A stretch of 8,365 nucleotides of DNA from Methylocystis sp. GTDB taxonomy: Bacteria; Pseudomonadota; Alphaproteobacteria; Rhizobiales; Beijerinckiaceae. Numbering within the stretch: the stretch's first letter is position 1; each line of letters opens with the position of its first letter. The notes beneath the pieces were generated by a model. The model searched no databases, was not told the origin of the DNA, and saw only the letters and a list, made by a program, of their open reading frames with translations. Of this stretch, positions 4,004 through 8,365 are shown one piece after another. The stretch covers positions 1,635-9,999 of the forward strand of contig JALRFG010000059.1 of NCBI GenBank assembly GCA_023253795.1, given 5' to 3'. Made by a program: the position numbers and the translations under genes.

Positions 4004-6394
4004 TCAATTGGCGTAACTATCTGGTTTTCGCCAGATCTGCCCGGAAAGCAGCGCGTCTTTGACATTCATGCTGCCGCCGAAATGCTTCACTGCGAGCACG
4101 GGCGTTTTCGCTTCAGCCATGACTTGCGAGGTGACGCTGCCGAGCAGCGACAGGGCGGCGCGGCTGCGTCCGCGCGTGCTGATCACAATCAGATCGGCGC
4201 CATTTGCCTCGGCCTGACGCAGAATAGCCTGCGCGGCGTGGCTGCTTTCTTCGCTGACGCTAGTGATCGACACGCCCTGCACATCGATCGCTTCCAGAAA
4301 CTGGTCAAATGATGTGGCTTCCTGGCTCTGTGCAATGTCATCATGTTCTTCAAAGCGCAAAACCGAAGCGTCGAAGTAGACATGCAATGCGGTTACATTG
4401 GCGGCGTGCGCGCGTCGGGCGACGCCAATCGCCTGCCGGAGGCTATCCGCAGATGGCGCAGAAAAATCGACAGGCGCGAGAATGCCGGAAATTTTTGGCG
4501 CATAGCCTTCAGGCGTCATCCATACCGAAGCCCGAGTAACCATCGCCAGACGGCGCGCCAGCGCGCGTTGACCGCTGGTCGAAACGCGATGTCCCAGAAG
4601 CACCAGATCAATGTCGTGACGTTCAACATAGCCTGCAATGGCGTCAAGGCGGCTTTCGCCTTCGATCAAAATGGCGTTTGTCGTCAGAGCAACTTCGTCG
4701 CCAAGGCGTTCACGCATAAAGTCTGCGAGGGCTTTTCGCTTCGTGTCAGTCGCTGCTTTATTCGCTCCGCCCGGCTGAACGACATGTACGAATGACAGTT
4801 GCTTCGCGACGCCCGTCTTCACAAGAAATTTGACGTAATCGATCAGGGAGTCGTCTTCTGGTCCCAGAGCGAGCGGCGCTAGAACATTGCGAAATTGGCC
4901 GGGGGTGACATGGATCGCGATCTCCGGAGCAGCGTGGGACGCTTTTTCCTGCGGCTGCACGCGCGCCGGCGCTTTGTCGAAGAAGCCGCGGGTGCCAAAA
5001 TAGAGGATGAGTGCGGTCAGCACGCCGGTGAGGAAGTCGGTCGCCGGCACCATCACGGCCGTATAGAGCATGAGCAGCGCGTGAAATTTATTATGGTTGA
5101 GAACCTCTTTGATCTCCGACCATTTGATCATATTGGACGCGACCCACAGCAGAATGCCGCCGATGCAGGCCATCGGGATCATCTCAAGATAACCGGCGAT
5201 GAGATAGGCGAGCGACAGCTTTAATGCGCCCTTGAAATAACCGGCGAGCGGCGTGACGGCGCCCGCCTTGATGCTGGTCGCCGTGCGCGCCAGTGCGCCG
5301 GTGCAGGGGAAGCCATTCACCATCGGGGTGATGATCTGCACGAGCCCCTGGCCCCAGAACTCCTTGTTGGGATTGAAAGGCGTGCCGCGATTATCGGCCA
5401 GTCGATCCGCCATGGAGGAGCACAGCAGGCTTTCGACGCCGGAAACAAAGACAATCGCCGCAACGTAATAGAAAATGTCGAACGCCACGCCAGCGCTCAT
5501 CGCCGGGAGGCTGGGCGGCGTAAAGCCGAAGAAATTCGTCGGGATCGCGCCATAGAGATCGCGAACCAGGATCAGTCCCTTGTTCGACAATACGCCGCCA
5601 GCCAGCCAGGTGCAGAGACCAATCGCCAGCGCCGGCGCCGGAATAAAAATCGAAATCCGCAACAAAATCTTGGTCAGCGCAAAGGTGAGCAAGCCCAGCG
5701 TCACCGCCCAGCCATTTATCTTGCCCAGATTTTGGAACACAGACGCCACAGTGGCCTCGAATCCGCCCTGAATATCGGCGTCTTCGCCGAGGAGCTCGGA
5801 GAAGTCGGCAACGCCAAGAACGGATTCAATGTTGGAGGCGGCGATCGCGACGGCGATGCCGGCGGTGAAGCCGACGACAATCGAGTTGGGGACCAGTTTG
5901 GCGTATTTTCCCAGACCAAAAAGTCCCATCGCCATCAAAATGACGCCGGCGATGATCGACACCAGCACAAGAAAGCCGTGAGCGTCGGCCAGCGTGCCGC
6001 CGCTCGCTTCGCCATATTTGCGTACAAGACCGGCGATGACGGGAATAAAGGCGGCGGTGGGGCCGTAGACCTGATATTTCGAGCCGCCGAAGGTGCGGCC
6101 GACCACGCAGGCGAGGGCGCCGGCGATGATGCCCTGTTCTGGCCGCAGCCCCATGGCCATCGAAAAGCCCATCGCCATGGGGATCGCCGTTAAAGCGACG
6201 ATCAATCCGGCGCTGAAATCGCGGTAGGTTGTTTGAATCCAGGTCGCGGGTTTGAGGTCTTCGAAGCGACTGTCCCAGAATGTATTGAACTCTCGCAGCC
6301 GTTCCCGGACCGTTTGGGCTTGTTCGTCTTTCGGAGTTACGGCGGATGCTGCCGCGCCATATGCTTGGGATGTCTCTTCTGAAATGGCGCCCAT
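4004..6394 (-). CDS. SulP-family anion transporter with C-terminal tandem universal stress protein domains
   Basis: 796 residues. The N-terminal 50 residues are polar and cytoplasmic. Residues about 58-470 form the SulP (SLC26-type) membrane domain: G-L-I-V-A-L-T-A-I-P-M-A-M-G-F-S at 63-78, Y-G-P-T-A-A-F at 110-116, the acidic helix with V-S-G-V-E-S-L-L (Glu321), and N-G-F-P-C-T-G-A-L-A-R-T-A-T at 360-373. SulP proteins import sulfate, bicarbonate or dicarboxylates, or exchange anions; the substrate here is unknown. The usual C-terminal STAS domain is missing. In its place, after a linker, are two Usp folds: about 500-628 (degenerate, no clear ATP loop) and about 635-771. The second keeps L-A-P-V-D-F-S (Asp643) and an ATP-loop-like S-T-R-G-x9-G-S (Gly742, Gly752-Ser753), with serine where the first glycine of G-x2-G-x9-G-S is expected. 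Start: GTG 6400, ATG 6397 and ATG 6394 are all in frame; AGAGGG is 5 nt before 6394, which is preferred. Confidence 0.95.
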   Translation of the reverse strand: MGAISEETSQAYGAAASAVTPKDEQAQTVRERLREFNTFWDSRFEDLKPATWIQTTYRDFSAGLIVALTAIPMAMGFSMAMGLRPEQGIIAGALACVVGRTFGGSKYQVYGPTAAFIPVIAGLVRKYGEASGGTLADAHGFLVLVSIIAGVILMAMGLFGLGKYAKLVPNSIVVGFTAGIAVAIAASNIESVLGVADFSELLGEDADIQGGFEATVASVFQNLGKINGWAVTLGLLTFALTKILLRISIFIPAPALAIGLCTWLAGGVLSNKGLILVRDLYGAIPTNFFGFTPPSLPAMSAGVAFDIFYYVAAIVFVSGVESLLCSSMADRLADNRGTPFNPNKEFWGQGLVQIITPMVNGFPCTGALARTATSIKAGAVTPLAGYFKGALKLSLAYLIAGYLEMIPMACIGGILLWVASNMIKWSEIKEVLNHNKFHALLMLYTAVMVPATDFLTGVLTALILYFGTRGFFDKAPARVQPQEKASHAAPEIAIHVTPGQFRNVLAPLALGPEDDSLIDYVKFLVKTGVAKQLSFVHVVQPGGANKAATDTKRKALADFMRERLGDEVALTTNAILIEGESRLDAIAGYVERHDIDLVLLGHRVSTSGQRALARRLAMVTRASVWMTPEGYAPKISGILAPVDFSAPSADSLRQAIGVARRAHAANVTALHVYFDASVLRFEEHDDIAQSQEATSFDQFLEAIDVQGVSITSVSEESSHAAQAILRQAEANGADLIVISTRGRSRAALSLLGSVTSQVMAEAKTPVLAVKHFGGSMNVKDALLSGQIWRKPDSYAN

Positions 6395-6652
6395 CATCAC
6401 CCTCTTGAAGATCTTGCGTCAGGCGGTTTCCGGCACGCACGCGGAAACGCTCACCGCGTTTGGGTTGACCCAGCCGCATGTCCTCCCCAATCTTACGCAA
6501 GGTGTGCGGTCGCAAAAACGTCCAGATAGGAGAAACTGTTTTGGTCCAGTTGGCGCTGCGCCGAACATGATTGGCGTCGTCGTTGATTGTCTGAGAACCA
6601 AGGGTGCCGTGGTGTCGCCGGTGTTGTAAAGCAAGAGAAGTTATGTCTCTTT

Positions 6653-6792
6653 TTGGCAAAGGCGCTGAACAAAAATTTTAAATCTCTGTCGTTGCCGGGA
6701 AGTCTTTCATCGTCTGCAGAAGGGACTGTCCGCTTGACCAATATCAGTCCACATCGCTGCAAGGCGACATCCCGGCGTGCAGCGCTTTTTTT
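6653..6792 (+). ncRNA. Candidate small RNA or attenuator ending in an orphan terminator
   Basis: A possible promoter is TTGGCA (6653-6658) and TTTAAA (6677-6682) with an 18-nt spacer, giving a start near 6690. The predicted RNA of about 100 nt has an inverted repeat GGACTG / CAGTCC (6723-6728 and 6745-6750) and ends in a terminator-like hairpin. Two alternative pairings exist: GCCGGGA (6694-6700) with TCCCGGC in the terminator loop (6770-6776), and TGCAG (6715-6719) with the terminator's 5' arm (6757-6761). No protein gene precedes the terminator on this strand. It could be a free sRNA or a leader attenuator for the plus-strand transporter. No known RNA family is recognised. Confidence 0.35.
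6755..6792 (+). terminator. Orphan intrinsic terminator
   Basis: Perfect 7-bp stem CGCTGCA (6755-6761) / TGCAGCG (6778-6784) with a 16-nt loop, followed by C and a run of seven T (6786-6792). The T-tract is the longest in the intergenic region. The wide loop is unusual, but the stem next to a T-run is the classical arrangement. It lies about 250 bp upstream of the plus-strand transporter and has no upstream plus-strand gene to end. Confidence 0.5.
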
Positions 6793-6992
6793 AATACGAT
6801 ACGTCACAAAGTTGAGCACGTTCGCATGAATGTTATGTGACAACCGTAGTAAAACGGTAACCTCATCAAAGCCGCTAATCGTCGGCGCACAGAAATCAGG
6901 CACAGTTATCAGGCGAGAATCAGAAAAGAAGCATCTTCCGGCGACTGATTTTTGGTTTTGATGCGCGGTGGTTCTACTTGTCACCGCAAGAA

Positions 6993-7001
6993 TGCTATAA
7001 G
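6993..7001 (+). promoter_or_regulatory. Candidate extended -10 promoter for the plus-strand SulP gene
   Basis: TGC-TATAAG is an extended -10 type element (TGN-TATAAT), about 38 bp before the ATG at 7040. No good -35 box is seen at the correct distance (TTGTCA at 6978-6983 is only 12 nt away), which an extended -10 can tolerate. Transcription would start near 7008. Confidence 0.35.
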
Positions 7002-7039
7002 CCGCTCAAAATAACCGCGAACCATAGAGACGACGCCCA

Positions 7040-8365
7040 ATGTCGCAAACCAGACTGCAATATTACGTCCCGCATTGGTATAATGATCTTTTTGCCGGAA
7101 TCGTCGTTTTTCTGGTGGCGCTGCCCTTGTGCCTGAGCATCGCGCTGGCCTCCGGCGCGCCGCCCTTCGCGGGATTGATTGGCGGGATTATTGGCGGCGT
7201 CGTGGTGTCGATCGTCAGCGGCTCTCAGCTCAGCGTTTCGGGCCCCGCCAATGGCGTCGTGATTGTTTCCGCCGCCGCCATCGCGAGTTTCGGTTATCGC
7301 GGATTTCTGCTTTCGGTGGTCCTGGCGGGGCTGCTGCAGCTCGCCCTTGGTCTGCTGCGCGCTGGTTCGATCAGCGCCTATTTTCCGTCTTCGGTGGTGA
7401 AGGGCGTGCTTTCGGCGATCGGCCTCATGCTCATCCTCAAGCAATTGCCGCATGTCTTTGGCTATGTTTATACGGCGCAGGATGACCTGTCCTATTTCGA
7501 AGAGGGCGGGGCGACCCAATTTTCTGCGCTTGCCGAAAGTTTGCGCGCCATCTCGCCGGGACCGGTGCTGCTCACTCTTGCCTCCCTGATTATTCTGGTC
7601 ATCTGGGAGATGGAGCCGGTTAAGAAAAATCGCTGGCTTTCACTTGTGCCGGGCGCGCTGGTGGTCGTCATCTTCGGCGTCATCTATAATATTTTCACCC
7701 GCGCCTTTGTGCCGGGCGTCGCCATCGCCACCGAGCACCTTGTCAGCCTGCCGGTGTTTTCCAGCCTGGAAGAGTTCTGGCAATCCACCGCTTTTCCGGA
7801 TTTTTCGCTGATCACGAATATGGACGTCATCCATACGGCGGTGAGCCTCGCGGTGATCGCCAGCCTTGAATCGCTGCTGAGCCTTGAGGCGACGGACAAG
7901 CTCGATCCGCTGAAGCGCATTGCGCCGACGGATCAGGAACTGCTGGCGCAGGGAACGGGAAATATTCTCAGCGGCCTGATCGGCGGTCTGCCGATTTCGG
8001 CGATCATCGTCCGATCCTCAGTGAACATTAACGCCGGCGCGCATACAAAAATCGCCTCTATTGTTCATGGCGTGCTGATCCTTGCGAGCGCGTTCTTTCT
8101 TTCCGAATTCCTCAATCTGATCCCGCTCTCCTGCCTTGCCGCGATCCTGATCGTCACAGGCTATAAGCTGACCAGTCCATCGCTGTATATCGATGTCTAT
8201 TCGCGCGGCTATAGCCAGTTCATTCCCTTTGTCGTCACCGTGTTTTCCATTCTGGCGCTCGATACGCTGCGCGGCATCATCATCGGCCTTTTGGTCGGCA
8301 TCGTCTTTGTGGTGAAAAATAATTTTCAGACGGCGTTTACGCTCATCCGGCATGAAAACACGTAT
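7040..8365 (+). CDS. SulP-family inorganic anion transporter (3' end beyond window)
   Basis: 442 codons are visible with no stop before the window end. The sequence is a SulP membrane domain of a different branch from the divergent neighbour: D-L-F-A-G-I-V-V-F-L-V-A-L-P-L-C-L at 16-32, S-G-A-P-P-F-A-G-L at 38-46, L-S-V-S-G-P-A-N-G at 64-72, P-S-S-V-V-K-G at 116-122, I-A-S-L-E-S-L-L-S-L-E-A-T-D-K-L-D-P at 273-290 (Glu277 in the likely substrate helix), and a following I-V-R-S-S-V-N-I-N-A-G-A at 323-334. This branch is frequently encoded beside, or fused to, carbonic anhydrases, and includes candidate bicarbonate transporters; the substrate here is inferred only. The membrane domain is nearly complete; whether a STAS, carbonic anhydrase or Usp domain follows lies outside the window. 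The ATG at 7040 fits the family start, with only a weak GAGA upstream. Confidence 0.95.
   Translation, partial: MSQTRLQYYVPHWYNDLFAGIVVFLVALPLCLSIALASGAPPFAGLIGGIIGGVVVSIVSGSQLSVSGPANGVVIVSAAAIASFGYRGFLLSVVLAGLLQLALGLLRAGSISAYFPSSVVKGVLSAIGLMLILKQLPHVFGYVYTAQDDLSYFEEGGATQFSALAESLRAISPGPVLLTLASLIILVIWEMEPVKKNRWLSLVPGALVVVIFGVIYNIFTRAFVPGVAIATEHLVSLPVFSSLEEFWQSTAFPDFSLITNMDVIHTAVSLAVIASLESLLSLEATDKLDPLKRIAPTDQELLAQGTGNILSGLIGGLPISAIIVRSSVNINAGAHTKIASIVHGVLILASAFFLSEFLNLIPLSCLAAILIVTGYKLTSPSLYIDVYSRGYSQFIPFVVTVFSILALDTLRGIIIGLLVGIVFVVKNNFQTAFTLIRHENTY

Larger units (their letters stand above)
6395..7039. other. Large divergent intergenic region between two SulP genes
   Basis: About 645 bp with no convincing protein gene on either strand; the open frames here are low-quality and lack family resemblance. 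It holds a leader inverted repeat for the minus-strand transporter (GTTTCCG 6426-6432 / CGGAAAC 6442-6448), a dyad GGCGC-T-GCGCC (6552-6562), an AT-rich patch (6671-6683), the candidate RNA element with terminator (6653-6792), inverted repeats GTCACA/TGTGAC (6803-6808 and 6836-6841) and ACCGT/ACGGT (6843-6858), and a candidate promoter for the plus-strand transporter near 6993-7001. Confidence 0.65.

Noticed and set aside
6252..6629. Plus-strand open frame of 125 codons
   Set aside because: About half is antisense to the SulP N-terminus and the rest has no recognisable features.
6633..6654. Second terminator-like element, AAGAGA/TCTCTT followed by T residues
   Set aside because: The stem is only six mostly weak pairs and its own arm supplies much of the T-run, so it is unlikely to terminate transcription.
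5826..6659. Minus-strand open frame of 277 codons
   Set aside because: It is an out-of-frame shadow of the SulP gene on the same strand, with Arg/His-rich translation and no membrane segments.
6803..6841. CRP/FNR-type operator
   Set aside because: The half-sites are in the order GTCACA...TGTGAC with a 27-bp spacer, opposite to and much wider than the TGTGA-N6-TCACA consensus.
6493..6984. Minus-strand open frame of 163 codons in the transporter spacer
   Set aside because: It starts with GTG without a good ribosome binding site, and its composition is unlike a folded protein family. The region instead holds dyads and a terminator.

Overview
This window looks like chromosomal DNA from a GC-rich alphaproteobacterium, probably a Rhizobiales/Beijerinckiaceae-type organism. 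The basis is codon bias, alphaproteobacterial-style promoter hexamers and the character of the proteins; this is inference, not a database result. Most of it is ordinary coding sequence. There are no rRNA or tRNA genes, insertion sequences, CRISPR arrays or phage genes.

Positions 1-2625 hold a compact minus-strand gene cluster, read from right to left: a small secreted four-cysteine protein, a redoxin with a CPGC motif, a MOSC/YiiM-type molybdenum-cofactor-binding protein, an ECHDC3-like crotonase that lacks the usual catalytic glutamates, and a class I SAM-dependent methyltransferase cut off by the window edge. Gaps are 15 bp, a 4-bp ATGA overlap, 20 bp and 28 bp, so one transcript is likely. 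The operon probably starts at a promoter near 2696-2723, which overlaps a tandem direct repeat (2716-2746) that looks like a regulator site.

Positions 2626-4003 hold small genes. A plus-strand outer-membrane-type lipoprotein (2917-3240) diverges from the operon. A 48-codon minus-strand ORF for a hydrophobic peptide (3270-3416) and a 94-residue protein of unknown function (3563-3847) follow. The last one ends in a 12-bp hairpin terminator, and its leader has a nested inverted repeat that could mask its ribosome binding site.

Positions 4004-8365 are dominated by two divergent SulP-family anion transporters. The minus-strand one (4004-6394) is complete and carries two C-terminal universal-stress-protein (Usp) domains instead of the usual STAS domain. 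The plus-strand one (7040 to the window end) belongs to a different SulP branch, of the kind often found near carbonic anhydrases, and is truncated by the window. Their substrates (sulfate, bicarbonate or another anion) cannot be fixed from sequence alone.

The two transporters are separated by about 645 bp without a convincing protein gene. This spacer holds an orphan intrinsic terminator with a seven-T tract, preceded by further inverted repeats and a possible promoter. It is the best candidate here for an undescribed element: a small RNA or a transcription attenuator. The Usp-fused transporter, the divergent transporter and this RNA-like element together are the most interesting part of the window.
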